Shown here in pieces: positions 12,284 through 20,924 of a DNA stretch of 20,924 nt. A program made the translations under genes and the position numbers. Below the pieces are notes generated by a model. It was not told the origin of the DNA, did not search any database, and saw nothing but the letters and a program-made list of their open reading frames with translations. The DNA is from DTDX01 sp964608455 (GTDB lineage Archaea > Thermoproteota > Bathyarchaeia > 40CM-2-53-6 > DTDX01), in contig CAZSNM010000021.1 in assembly GCA_964608455.1 (NCBI GenBank), positions 1 through 20,924 on the forward strand, read 5' to 3'. Every line of letters starts with the position of its first letter. Positions within the stretch are counted from its first letter, which is position 1.

Positions 12284-15283
12284 TTAAATGCATAAAAAGT
12301 TTATTGATGTTTCTGAACCCCAAGATATAGCTAACCCTATTTTAAAGTATTTTAAACCTAAACCAGGATGGTAAATGCCGAAATCATATTGTCCAGCTGG
12401 AAGCCACATTCCATATTTACCATCTAATGAAAAGGTATAAGCTTCTTTAAATCCATTACTTGAATAAGCAGTTAAGGAAGCCCAAGATAAAGGTAAAGCT
12501 TCATTAAACAAGTTTATCCATAAAACCTCGCCATTAACATAGCCTAAACGTTCTAGACTTTGAATAACTGAAACTGTTAAATTATTTGAGTTTATAATTA
12601 CTTTAAGAATATTGTTTTGATAATAACCTGCTACAGTTACCCTGATAAAGTATACGCCTTCTTTAATTCCATAATCTTTTTGCATAAAACCATCAACAGT
12701 ATCATAAAAGTTTGTCCAAAGAATTCTAGGATTTCCATAGTAACTTTCAAAACCTAAAAGAGTAAAAGTAAAAAAGGTTAAGCCTTTTGGAATATAAATA
12801 AGTTTTGCAGCAGTTAATTCTCCATTTTCATTAAAAACTTCTATTCGCGCTGGTGTAGCATCCAAATTGTTAATAGGCCAAGCATAACTCAGCTGATTAT
12901 CAATAGGTGTTAAAACTCCTTCAGTTTTAAAAACTAAAGTAACATCTATGGAGGATCCTATAATTAAATTGTATGAGGCATCAGTTATAACTCCATAGTT
13001 AACAGGTAAATCATAAGAGAAGGTAATGTTATCCTCTATATAACCTATTGTATAAACTCTTAATTTATATAAACCTGGTTTTAACCCTATTGCACGTATA
13101 GGAAAAGTAGGTCCGTCATCCCATTGCATAAAACCCTTAGTTGAAACTTTAACGCTAGTGTATGGTGGTGGAGGTTGAATACCGTAGATTGCAGCAATAA
13201 AGCTTCCTTTAGAATTATAAATCTCAATTTTTATTGGAGAGTTGGGATAACGCCAATGCTTAATAATTGGGGGATTTTGCCAATTCATAGAATATAAAGT
13301 TAACTCCAATCCTCCAGCCTTCAAAAGTTTAATGCTTAATGAGGAGGGAGAATTGCAAAAATAACCTATATTAGCAATGATATAATCTAATTGTATATAA
13401 AGAGAGGTTTCCCTGCTTGCAAACTCTAAAGCTTGTTGAGAAAAAACATTTAGTAATTCAGGTGTTTGAATTGGGAATATTTCTCTAGATTCAGGAGAAG
13501 CTAAAATTAAGGTGTTTAAAGCTAAAGCTTCAACACTAGAGTTTAAAAAAAGAACATTTACAATATAGCTGCCTGGAAGAAAACCTTTATCCTTAGCATA
13601 AAACCAAGCAATTCTTTTAGATTCTTGATCAATAAATGAATTCCATAAATCTAAACCTTGAATTTGAATTGTAAAATTGCTAATTCCAATTGGTACATAA
13701 GAAATGTTAAAACCAGCCACTTTACCCATAGAATCTAAAACCTCAACATAAAGAAAGCCTGCAACTTGCGTGAAGGATGGATTTAATTTATTTGGAAGAC
13801 CTTCCATAAAATGAATTGTAAACTTAAAGTAACTGGTTTTTTGAAGATCTATATTAACTTCAATTTTTAAAGTATTATTGTTAGCATGAATTAACGGATA
13901 ATTAATTTGGACATAACCTGAAACATAAGCTTTTACATAGTAATCTCCAGGAGGTAAACCTGAAGTGTAATTTGCATAATCTTGAGGTATATGTCCATCC
14001 CAACTAGATTCCCATTTTAATGAAAAAACATAAAAGTTAGAGAAGGGATCTAATTCATATTTGGGCTTTAGTTTAAGATAATATTTATTAACAAGGGTTA
14101 ATGGAGATTCCAATAGAGGATTTTCATTTAAATCTGTTACCTCTATTCTTATAAACCTTTTTTTAGGTGTAAATGGATGAGTATAGTTAAAACTGTAACC
14201 CCATGGCGTTAAAGAATATCCATGCTTAGAATAAACAATTCCTGAAATCTCCAAGCCATCATTCACATATATATCAACATTTTCCAATGATTGCCCTGAT
14301 TTCACAGATATTCCATAAATAGTCGCTGGAGCGTATCCTGAGGCTTGAGCCGTGATGTTATATGTACCTTCTTCTAAACCATAAAGCACATATTTTCCTC
14401 CAGCTGAAGCATTAAAATATGCTTGAGCCTCTATAATTCTTCCATCTTTACTAATACCTTTTGCATAAACTTTTCCTCCAAAACCATTTGGAAGCAATAT
14501 AACGCCATTAAAATGCATGGTTGAATCTAATGGAGCTCCATATAAGCTTGGTTCAACTCTTCCTCCATATCTAACTACACCAGATATATAAGCTGGGTTA
14601 AGCCCAGCTGTTACAATTAATGTTGGGAAATTTTCAGCTCCTATAGAAAAAACCTCATGGTTTGAATGGGAAAAAACAGTTATGAAGATTTTAAAAAAGT
14701 ATCTACCAGCTATTGAAGGAGAAGTAACATTGAAAATTCTAACGTATTGAGTGGTGTTTGCAAGAAATTTCCTGTTTTTAACGCTTGGATTCTGCGATAC
14801 AATAGTTAAATTGTTTATTAAAAGTTTCCACCAACCAGGTGCTATAGGATCATTAAGTTGAGTTTTACCTAAAGAAATACTTGAAGGATTATAATCGTTT
14901 GTAAAGCTTGTCCAAACTGAAGAAACACCATTTTCAATTTTAAATTCTGGAGGAATATATATTGTTATAGATTTAGTTATTTGAGGTACATTATAGGATT
15001 GTTTATTTGGGTTATGAAGCATATCGCTTTGATTTAAATTTGTTAATGTAACATTAAATAAAAGCTCGCCTTTAATTTTCGTTAAAATAGCGCCTTTAGG
15101 ATAGCTTAAAAGAATTGAATCTCCTTTAGGGAAATCCTTTCCTAACGAATAAGAAAATTTTCCTGGTGAAACAGTTGCTGAATCATTTTCAAAAGTTTTA
15201 ACAAATGGAAAATTTAAAAACATAAAGAAAGAAACCATTAAAATATAAAAAAATACTTTGAAGTTTTTTATATAAAAAGCCAT
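12284..15283 (-). CDS. Large secreted beta-repeat protein (999 residues) of an exporter operon
   Basis: A signal-peptide-like start (VFFYILMVSFFMFLNF, about 10-25) is followed by a wholly extracytoplasmic, aromatic- and Asn/Ser/Thr-rich protein without a C-terminal anchor. Residues about 231-340 look like a carboxypeptidase-regulatory-type beta sandwich (ISGVVRYGGRV, then LEEGTYNITAQASGYAP); a second starts at ISGIV (346), and one closes the protein (about 911-999). Between them, degenerate repeats share a core G-x-Y-x-x-x-V-x-x-x-G-Y: GDYYVKAYVSGY (446-457), GLYKLRVYTIGY (737-748) and GVYFIRVTVAGY (876-887), the last two preceded by FMQ-type lead-ins. Possible N-glycosylation sites (NYT, NIT, NLT) are many. 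No enzyme motif is seen. GAGGGG is its SD. It is last in the operon with the MacB-like exporter, and may be an S-layer-associated or adhesive protein. Confidence 0.75.
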   Translation of the reverse strand: MAFYIKNFKVFFYILMVSFFMFLNFPFVKTFENDSATVSPGKFSYSLGKDFPKGDSILLSYPKGAILTKIKGELLFNVTLTNLNQSDMLHNPNKQSYNVPQITKSITIYIPPEFKIENGVSSVWTSFTNDYNPSSISLGKTQLNDPIAPGWWKLLINNLTIVSQNPSVKNRKFLANTTQYVRIFNVTSPSIAGRYFFKIFITVFSHSNHEVFSIGAENFPTLIVTAGLNPAYISGVVRYGGRVEPSLYGAPLDSTMHFNGVILLPNGFGGKVYAKGISKDGRIIEAQAYFNASAGGKYVLYGLEEGTYNITAQASGYAPATIYGISVKSGQSLENVDIYVNDGLEISGIVYSKHGYSLTPWGYSFNYTHPFTPKKRFIRIEVTDLNENPLLESPLTLVNKYYLKLKPKYELDPFSNFYVFSLKWESSWDGHIPQDYANYTSGLPPGDYYVKAYVSGYVQINYPLIHANNNTLKIEVNIDLQKTSYFKFTIHFMEGLPNKLNPSFTQVAGFLYVEVLDSMGKVAGFNISYVPIGISNFTIQIQGLDLWNSFIDQESKRIAWFYAKDKGFLPGSYIVNVLFLNSSVEALALNTLILASPESREIFPIQTPELLNVFSQQALEFASRETSLYIQLDYIIANIGYFCNSPSSLSIKLLKAGGLELTLYSMNWQNPPIIKHWRYPNSPIKIEIYNSKGSFIAAIYGIQPPPPYTSVKVSTKGFMQWDDGPTFPIRAIGLKPGLYKLRVYTIGYIEDNITFSYDLPVNYGVITDASYNLIIGSSIDVTLVFKTEGVLTPIDNQLSYAWPINNLDATPARIEVFNENGELTAAKLIYIPKGLTFFTFTLLGFESYYGNPRILWTNFYDTVDGFMQKDYGIKEGVYFIRVTVAGYYQNNILKVIINSNNLTVSVIQSLERLGYVNGEVLWINLFNEALPLSWASLTAYSSNGFKEAYTFSLDGKYGMWLPAGQYDFGIYHPGLGLKYFKIGLAISWGSETSINFLCI

Positions 15284-15303
15284 GTTTAAACCCCTCTTTA
15301 ATT

Positions 15304-16536
15304 TTATTCTTTTCTAAGGGCTTCTATAGGGTTAAGTTTTGATGCTCTCCAAGCAGGATATAAACCTGAAATTATGCTTAATCCAAAAGCAAGAAACCAT
15401 ATGTAAAACATGTTTATTAAATAAAATATTGGTTTTATTCCTGTAATTCCAAATGGAAGAATTTTGGAAAGAATATATGCACCTATTACACCTGTTATTA
15501 AACCTAAAGCTCCGCCAACACCTCCTATAACCATAGATTCTATTAAAAATAATAAAAGAATTATGCTATTATTGAATCCTAAAGCTTTTAATAATCCTAT
15601 TTCCTTAGTTCTTTCCATTACTGATGTAAATAAGGTTGTTACAATGCCTACAGCTCCAACTAAAAGCGATACAAAAGCTATACCAGATATGTAAGCATTA
15701 AATGTCCCTACAATTTTATTTATTGTTTCAGCTATTGCTTTAGGAGATGTTACTCCTATGTTTTTCCCATAGATTTCCCTTATACTTTTTTCTACTTCCT
15801 CATTATATTTCACATCTCTTGTAATTACATATATTCCATCATATTCACTTCCTTTTTCAAACAAAGCTGAAGCTACTGGAAGCGAGATATAAGCTTGCCC
15901 ATCAATAAGTTCATTTCCTAATTCCTTTAATATACCTTTAACTTGAAAAGTTTTCTCTTTAGCCACAACTTTTTGAAGTCCACCTGCGACCTCCACTTTG
16001 CTTACTTTTAATATTATGGTTTGTCCAGGTTTAAATTTTAATTCTCCTTTCTCATTATGAGCTAATTTATAACCTAAAACTATTCCTATAAAATCTGTGG
16101 AGGAGGTTAAAGAGCCTTTAAGAATTTCAAGTTTAGGAATTATATATTTAAGTTTGCTTTGATCTAATCCAGTTATTAATATGGATTTTTCTCCATCTGG
16201 AGATTTAATTGCAGCAACCCCTCTTATGAATGGTATTACTTCAATAACCCATTTAAGACTTGATAAAGTTTTAACTGTTTGAGAAGTTAAAGGAATTTTG
16301 CTTGCTTCTTCGCTTGGGCCAAAAAGAGTTTCTGAGCTTGAAGGAGTTACTATCAGCACATTACCGCCTAAAGTACTAAGTTGATCATATATAAATATGG
16401 ATACACCAGAGTTTAATCCATTAAGAGAAGTTATTAAGGTTGATCCTATTAAAACCATTAATATTGTTAAGCTTGTTCTTAATTTTCTTTCTGAAAGAGC
16501 TGAAAAAGCCATTTTAATAAGCTCTATAAAATTCAT
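15304..16536 (-). CDS. MacB/FtsX-family ABC permease
   Basis: 410 residues in the usual arrangement: a first transmembrane helix after basic ERKLRTS (about 25-45), a large extracytoplasmic MacB_PCD-like domain (about 45-280), then three helices of the FtsX domain, with MERTKEIGLLKALGF between the first two, and a C-terminal SGLYPAWRASKLNPIEALRK, a strongly conserved ending. The ATPase is a separate gene, as in LolCDE-type systems. Such permeases use ATP to move lipoproteins, peptides or surface components mechanically, without carrying the cargo through a channel. The SD is GGAGG, ten bases before ATG 16536. It lies between the anchored beta-domain protein (upstream) and the secreted repeat protein (20-base gap downstream). 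Confidence 0.85.
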   Translation of the reverse strand: MNFIELIKMAFSALSERKLRTSLTILMVLIGSTLITSLNGLNSGVSIFIYDQLSTLGGNVLIVTPSSSETLFGPSEEASKIPLTSQTVKTLSSLKWVIEVIPFIRGVAAIKSPDGEKSILITGLDQSKLKYIIPKLEILKGSLTSSTDFIGIVLGYKLAHNEKGELKFKPGQTIILKVSKVEVAGGLQKVVAKEKTFQVKGILKELGNELIDGQAYISLPVASALFEKGSEYDGIYVITRDVKYNEEVEKSIREIYGKNIGVTSPKAIAETINKIVGTFNAYISGIAFVSLLVGAVGIVTTLFTSVMERTKEIGLLKALGFNNSIILLLFLIESMVIGGVGGALGLITGVIGAYILSKILPFGITGIKPIFYLINMFYIWFLAFGLSIISGLYPAWRASKLNPIEALRKE

Positions 16537-16576
16537 TCTTTAATCTTTCCTCCAAAATTTAAAATTTTAAATTTTT

Positions 16577-17512
16577 TTATTTTTTATGTTTAAGTTTAAA
16601 AATAGCGTAGCAACTGATACTTATTATTAATCCAGCAAGCAGAGCCATAAACCATTTATTAAATAAATAACTTGCAAAATAATTTAGAATGTTTTTAGGT
16701 TTAGCTTGAGTTTCATTAGTTAATTTAATTATTTCAAATTGAATTTTATAGTAATTTATGTGAGTTTCATGCTCACCATTTTCATAGCTTACTATAATAG
16801 TTGCTGTATAATTTCCTTCCTTAACACTATAATTTACAATAGCTTCTAAAGTAAAGGGTACAGGAGAATTCGGATCAAGCTGCCCTAAATAATTAGAACT
16901 TTCAGACGTAAAAAGCAGTAAATCACTTTTTGAAAGAGAAATATTAGTGAACATTGCTGGAATATTACCTTTATTTAAAATATTTGCTGTAAAGGATATT
17001 TTGCTTCCTGGATAAGCAGGGTTAGGATCGACTGTTAAATCATAAAGAATAATTTCAATCCAACCTTTAGCGTAAAATCCTAAAGAGTGAATCTCTGTAT
17101 AGCTTGAAATATAACCTAATCTTTTATAGGTTAATGCTAAATTTGCTGTATAAGCATTTCCTGCAGTGCTATCAGGAACAAAAATAACAATTGGAATTTC
17201 AACTTTACTGCCTTTAGCAACTTTTTCAAATTTCCAATATGATGCTCCAAGAACTGTAGGAGCATTTGCTTGAGGATAAGATGGAAAAGATAAGCTAGCG
17301 TAAAGCTCATAAACAGTTTCAAAATCATTAAATATTATCAGGGTAATATTGTTGTTAAAGCCTGCTTTAAGAATTGTTGTTGAAGCTTCAACTTTTAAAT
17401 GGGTTATTTGAGCATAAGAAGAAGAAAAATAAATGCTGAGAAACATTAAAACAGCTAAAGTTACCAAAATTAATGTTTTTAAGATTCTAAGATGGTTTAA
17501 CAATTTTTTCAA
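16577..17512 (-). CDS. Membrane-anchored extracytoplasmic beta-domain protein (CARDB/COG1361-like)
   Basis: 311 residues. The N-terminal hydrophobic helix (about 10-34) and the C-terminal helix WFMALLAGLIISISCYAIF (about 288-306), with a basic tail, place the rest outside the cell. Two immunoglobulin-like segments can be seen: ILKAGFNNNITLIIFNDFET near 48 and DPNPAYPGSKISFTANILNK near 155, the latter close to CARDB domains. Archaeal MacB-type exporters often have such a protein in the operon; it may play the part of the MacA adaptor, which is an inference. The start is TTG at 17512, inside the ATPase gene (26-base overlap); no ATG occurs before residue 23. Its cargo or partner is unknown. Confidence 0.7.
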   Translation of the reverse strand: MKKLLNHLRILKTLILVTLAVLMFLSIYFSSSYAQITHLKVEASTTILKAGFNNNITLIIFNDFETVYELYASLSFPSYPQANAPTVLGASYWKFEKVAKGSKVEIPIVIFVPDSTAGNAYTANLALTYKRLGYISSYTEIHSLGFYAKGWIEIILYDLTVDPNPAYPGSKISFTANILNKGNIPAMFTNISLSKSDLLLFTSESSNYLGQLDPNSPVPFTLEAIVNYSVKEGNYTATIIVSYENGEHETHINYYKIQFEIIKLTNETQAKPKNILNYFASYLFNKWFMALLAGLIISISCYAIFKLKHKK

Positions 17513-18227
17513 TTTGACCGTCCCTTAACCATATTATTCTATCGGTTTTATTAGCCAACTCTAAATTATGGGTAACCATCACTATAGTGGTGTTCCGTTC
17601 CTTATTTATTTTAGATAAAAGTTGAATTATTTCATTTCCAGTTTTTGAATCTAAGTTTCCAGTTGGTTCATCAGCTAAAATTATCGCTGGATCATTCATT
17701 AAAGCTCTAGCGATAGCAACTCGCTGTTGTTCTCCACCGCTAATTTCCATAGGTTTTCTATAGGCTTTTTCTTCTAACCCCACAAGCTTTAAAAGAGTTA
17801 AAGCTTTAGCTTTTCTAATTTTAGCTGAAACACCACTAACAATAGCAGGTAACTCAACATTTTTAAGAATGCTTGTTCGATTTATTAAATTATAGGATTG
17901 AAATATAAAACCGATTTTTAAATTTCTAAATTTAGCTAACTGCTTATCGTTTAATTGAGTTATTTCAATTCCATCCACTATTATTTTACCCTTTGTAGGT
18001 TTATCCAAAGCACCAAGCAAATTTAAAAGCGTGGATTTACCACAACCACTTGGACCAACCACAGCTATAAACTCACCTTTATTTACAGTAAGATTAACTC
18101 CTTTAAGCGCAGGTACATAAATAGATCCTATTTTATAAACCTTTTCTAAATTAATTGTTTCAATAATTGGGGAAGAAAAATCTTTATGATTAACATTTTG
18201 AAAGTTATTTAATGGATGAAAAGTCAA
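17487..18227 (-). CDS. LolD/MacB-type ABC transporter ATPase
   Basis: 246 residues. Walker A GPSGCGKST (58-66), Q-loop IFQSYNLI (108-115), signature ISGGEQQRVAIARAL (162-176), Walker B IILADEP (182-188) and the switch histidine in VTHNLE (220) are all intact, and KVYKIGSIYVPALKGV is the usual start of this subfamily. It should drive the FtsX-type permease two genes downstream. The start is TTG at 18227 with the SD GGTGA (18234-18238), six bases upstream, and a TATA box near 18278-18287 gives a leader of about 30 bases. The first 20 residues (NNFQNVNHKDFSS) are a family-atypical extension. It ends in TAG, the only other clear use of TAG as a stop besides the zinc-ribbon gene at 641. It is the first gene of the exporter operon. 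Confidence 0.88.
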   Translation of the reverse strand: MTFHPLNNFQNVNHKDFSSPIIETINLEKVYKIGSIYVPALKGVNLTVNKGEFIAVVGPSGCGKSTLLNLLGALDKPTKGKIIVDGIEITQLNDKQLAKFRNLKIGFIFQSYNLINRTSILKNVELPAIVSGVSAKIRKAKALTLLKLVGLEEKAYRKPMEISGGEQQRVAIARALMNDPAIILADEPTGNLDSKTGNEIIQLLSKINKERNTTIVMVTHNLELANKTDRIIWLRDGQIEKIVKPS

Positions 18228-18515
18228 TTAAATTCACCAAACAAAGAATGTTGCTATTAATTCAATTAACAAACTTATTTTTATATTTCTTTTTGTATTT
18301 TACAGTAAAAATGCTGAATTTTAATTTTCTTATTTCACTTAAAACAAGCAGAAAATCAAGCGAAAAAGAAGAATGAGCTTTGTTTAAATTTAGAGGAGGA
18401 CTCCTTTTCTACTTTTTTACAAATAAAATAATGAGCAATTAAAAAGCTGCAATTGACTCATAAATTTTTATCCCAATAAATACTAGTAAAGTTAACTTCA
18501 TTAAGTTAAACACTT
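18228..18515. other. Intergenic region: exporter promoter and MFS-gene hairpin
   Basis: No ORF is supported. At the left end are the minus-strand SD (18234-18238) and TATA box (about 18278-18287) for the exporter operon. At the right end TTAACTT-CATT-AAGTTAA (18492-18509), a perfect 7-bp stem, lies six bases beyond the stop of the MFS gene and may help end its transcript. An AGGA/TCCT mini-hairpin around 18393-18404 is followed by T-rich DNA on the plus strand; it has no obvious gene to serve. Confidence 0.4.
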
Positions 18516-19763
18516 TTAGATTGAATTGCTTTTTATTTTATTATGAAGGGGAATTTTAAGTTTTTCCGCGAAAATTAAGATTGCTGAAGAAGCAATTAAT
18601 ATAGCTAAAATTATAAAGGTTTCTATCCAGTTATAATTTGTTGCATAAAGTATAAAGCCTATGATTAAACCTTGAAGACCGCTACCTACATAACAAAAGA
18701 AATCGAAAACTCCGAGCGCTGTTCCAGCCATTTCTCTTCTACCAATATTTAAAGCTAATACAAAAGCTGGTACAGCAGCTCCAAAAGTGAAGAATCCTCC
18801 TAAAGCTAATAATAATATCGAAAAAGTTAAGCTTGATTTAATTGGGGTTAAAACTAAACTAATTAAGGTTAAGCAGCTGGCAATAGAATATATGCAAATC
18901 GTTTTATGATAGTTGGATTTAAAAATTTTATCTGAGATAAAACCGGCTGAAACAGCGCCCAAAGCTTGCCCTATAGGTAAAGCTATTGTTGTTAATGGAA
19001 TAAGCGATAAATCTATTCCGTTTTCAGCATAATATAAGGGTATCCAAGTTATTAATCCATATCGACCAATAAAAAGCAGCATACCGATAAAGCATATTAA
19101 TATGAATTTCCAGTTTAAAAGCAAATAAATGTAAGGGCTTTTTCCTTTAACAAGATTATTTTCATTAAAATCATTATAGCCTTGAAATCCTGCATCGCTT
19201 GGTTTATCCTTAGAAATAAAATAAAGCATAACTCCAGTTGCTAAAGTTATTAGCAATGGATAACGCCAAGCAGCTCTCCAACCATAGTTTACAACAAACC
19301 AACCTGTTATAATCCAAACGAAAAGAACAGATAGGGAAGCGCTTAAGCCCGTAAATCCAACAGTTGTTCCCCATTCTTTTCTTCGCCACCATTGTGCAAC
19401 CATAGCTTCCCCAGGTGCATAACCCATCGCTTGAATAAAACCATTAATTATAAAGGGAATTAAAAGGCTTTTAAATGAATAAGCAAAGCTAGCAATCCAA
19501 TTCATTAAAGCTGTGAGAATTGAAGCTGAAAGCAAAAGTTTTCTATAACCTAATTTATCTCCCAACCTACCGAAAATAAAGTTTCCTAAAGCATAAGCCC
19601 AAAAACCTCCAGAAGCTATAAAACTTGCTTCCACAATTGTAAGCTTTAAATCTTCTTTTATCCATGGAAGCGTAAGCCCATAATGAACTCTACCAAGATA
19701 ATAAAACATGTAAAAAATGTTCCAGGCTATTAAAATTCGCCATTTCCATCTAGAAAAATCCAT
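18516..19763 (-). CDS. Major facilitator, organophosphate:phosphate antiporter (OPA)-like
   Basis: 415 residues with about twelve hydrophobic helices. The N-terminal LGRVHYGLTLPWIKEDL and the motif-A loop FGRLGDKLGYRK (64-75) are clear. The block QAMGYAPGEAMVAQWWRRKE (111-130) resembles the OPA signature of GlpT/UhpT (QGMGWPP...WW..KERG), and an arginine occurs in the first helix (R25), a place where OPA members bind phosphate. The substrate could be a sugar phosphate, glycerol phosphate or another organic anion; the sequence does not decide. It lies 70 bases downstream of the solute-binding-protein gene on the same strand, so the two may be co-transcribed, though its SD is poor. A hairpin after the stop may mark the transcript end. 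Confidence 0.75.
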   Translation of the reverse strand: MDFSRWKWRILIAWNIFYMFYYLGRVHYGLTLPWIKEDLKLTIVEASFIASGGFWAYALGNFIFGRLGDKLGYRKLLLSASILTALMNWIASFAYSFKSLLIPFIINGFIQAMGYAPGEAMVAQWWRRKEWGTTVGFTGLSASLSVLFVWIITGWFVVNYGWRAAWRYPLLITLATGVMLYFISKDKPSDAGFQGYNDFNENNLVKGKSPYIYLLLNWKFILICFIGMLLFIGRYGLITWIPLYYAENGIDLSLIPLTTIALPIGQALGAVSAGFISDKIFKSNYHKTICIYSIASCLTLISLVLTPIKSSLTFSILLLALGGFFTFGAAVPAFVLALNIGRREMAGTALGVFDFFCYVGSGLQGLIIGFILYATNYNWIETFIILAILIASSAILIFAEKLKIPLHNKIKSNSI

Positions 19764-19833
19764 TTTTTAGATTTTCCCAAAAACCAATCATAATAAAAGC
19801 TTTAAGAAGAAATAAAAAGAGGAGGAAGAGGTT

Positions 19834-20924
19834 TTAAACGCCATAGCGCTTTGTCCATTCATCTAAAAGCCTTTCTCTATTTTTCGCAACCCACTTGAAA
19901 TCATAGTTTGGTATGATTTTATGATTCTCTATAAGCCATTTCCATACAGGATGCGCCGCTGCAAGAGCTTCTGGAAACTCAAAATCTGTTCTAGAAACTT
20001 TAAGCCATGAACCGCTTCTATAATATTCATACATCATTGGTTTTGATATAGCAGCTTGAAGTACTCTCCAAGCATTTCCAGGTCTTTTAGCACCATTAAT
20101 TATGGCTGCACCGTGAATGTTAATTGCTACTCCTTCTTCAGGCACCCAAATCTCCACGGGATAACCTGCTTCCTTGCTTTTTACTGTTTGATAATCAAAA
20201 GTAAGCCCTAATACGCATTCTCCAGCTTGTGCAAGTTTTCCAGGAGCTGAACCGCTTGGAGTTATCTGCGCGCAATTTGGAACAAGCTTATCAAAAAACT
20301 CCCATCCTTTATCCTCACCGAAAAGAATCATGATGCCAGTAAGGAACATCGTAGCTGTTCCTGATGTTTTTGGATTTGGCATTATTATTTCTCCTTTCCA
20401 TTTTGGATCTGTTAAATCCCAGTAGCTTTTAGGCATAGTTAAACCTTTAGTTTTTGCTCTATCTTTATGAAAAACACCCATTGGCGCGGTCCAATAACCT
20501 AAACCAACCCATACGCCTTCAGGATCTGTAAGCTTTGGATCTATCTTATCATAATTAGCTAAGGGCGTATCAGGTTTCGTAATAACATTCTCTTCCTTTA
20601 GAGTTTCTAAAGCCCAGTCAGATAAACCCCATACAATATCAGCAACTGGAGACGCTTTTTCGCTTATTAAACGAGCCATAACAGTACCGGTTGATTCAGC
20701 CCAAATGCTTATATCGAGACCGGTCATGTCAACTAATAGAGGTATATAACCCTCTTGTTCATAAGCCTCAAAATATGTATAAATAGAAACTTTTCTTCCT
20801 TCAGCTGGTGCTCCAGGTGCGGTTACTGTTTTTGTTTCTGTTTTCGTTACTGTTGTTACTGCTCCTGGAGCTGCTTTTGGAGCTGCTCCATAACCTATTG
20901 CTGCTCCAACAGCTAAACCAACAA
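19834..20924 (-). CDS. ABC transporter family-1 solute-binding protein (5' end beyond window)
   Basis: The frame stays open to the right edge, so the ATG at 20727 is internal. The part before it reads VGLAVGAAIGYG, the end of a hydrophobic signal or anchor, then an Ala/Pro/Thr-rich linker with VTKTETKTVTAPG, a style common in archaeal membrane-tethered binding proteins. The mature domain starts RKVSIYTYFEAYEQEGY and fits the iron/thiamine/polyamine/phosphonate group (SBP_bac_1/8): ADIVWGLSDWALETL, PKSYWDLTDPKWKGEIIMPN, TSGTATMFLTG and LGLTFDYQTVKS. The ligand is not evident. No permease or ATPase gene follows it in the window; those would lie to the right. Its G+C is higher than that of its neighbours, in keeping with strong expression. 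It ends with TAA at 19834. Confidence 0.8.
   Translation of the reverse strand, partial: VGLAVGAAIGYGAAPKAAPGAVTTVTKTETKTVTAPGAPAEGRKVSIYTYFEAYEQEGYIPLLVDMTGLDISIWAESTGTVMARLISEKASPVADIVWGLSDWALETLKEENVITKPDTPLANYDKIDPKLTDPEGVWVGLGYWTAPMGVFHKDRAKTKGLTMPKSYWDLTDPKWKGEIIMPNPKTSGTATMFLTGIMILFGEDKGWEFFDKLVPNCAQITPSGSAPGKLAQAGECVLGLTFDYQTVKSKEAGYPVEIWVPEEGVAINIHGAAIINGAKRPGNAWRVLQAAISKPMMYEYYRSGSWLKVSRTDFEFPEALAAAHPVWKWLIENHKIIPNYDFKWVAKNRERLLDEWTKRYGV

Noticed and set aside
20725..20727. ATG at 20727 as start of the solute-binding protein
   Set aside because: The same frame continues without a stop to the window edge and encodes a signal/anchor end and linker, so the true start is outside.

Overview
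The window looks like a piece of an AT-rich archaeal chromosome, probably from the TACK side (Bathyarchaeia-like is my guess, from gene content and not from a marker gene). The archaeal signs are the archaeal-type enzymes for the cobamide nucleotide loop (CobY, a CbiZ-CobZ fusion, the archaeal CobT family), a DUF4443 regulator, a PhoU of archaeal style, TATA-box promoters of the TTTATAAG kind, and very frequent GGTGA/GGAGG Shine-Dalgarno (SD) sites. No rRNA, tRNA, CRISPR array or insertion sequence was seen.

Layout. (1) 1-787, richer in G+C: the last codons of a pstB-like gene, a broken phoU, a DnaJ-type zinc-finger ORF interrupted by TAG, and a small intact zinc-ribbon gene. (2) 788-1979: mostly non-coding, AT-rich, with a 35-codon ORF that has a perfect SD, a divergent gene for a helix-turn-helix protein, and a structured GC-rich spot near 1866-1908. 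(3) 1980-7645, minus strand: a corrinoid uptake operon read as btuF, a TIM-barrel hydrolase-like gene, a radical SAM gene, btuC, btuD with an extra C-terminal domain, and a DUF4443 regulator. (4) 7746-12269, plus strand and divergent from btuF: cobD(cbiB)-cobT-cbiS-cobS-cobY, the complete set for attaching the lower ligand to adenosylcobyric acid. (5) 12284-18227, minus strand: a MacB-type ABC exporter operon (ATPase, membrane-anchored beta-domain protein, FtsX-type permease) followed by a gene for a secreted 999-residue beta-repeat protein. (6) 18516-20924, minus strand: an OPA-like major facilitator and a 5'-truncated family-1 solute-binding protein.

How the parts fit. Regions 3 and 4 form one divergent cobamide salvage and remodelling unit. 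BtuFCD imports a corrinoid. The CbiZ half of CbiS would cut adenosylcobinamide to adenosylcobyrate. CobD re-adds the aminopropanol arm, CobY activates it with GTP, CobT makes the alpha-ribazole phosphate, CobS joins the two, and the CobZ half of CbiS removes the phosphate. The two operons share a 100-bp promoter region with symmetrical inverted repeats between the TATA boxes and the expected start sites, and a regulator gene of unknown ligand closes the uptake operon. The most interesting parts are the two enzymes with no known role in B12 uptake (TIM barrel and radical SAM) and the extra domain on BtuD. The left edge may be a decayed pst locus or an assembly problem.
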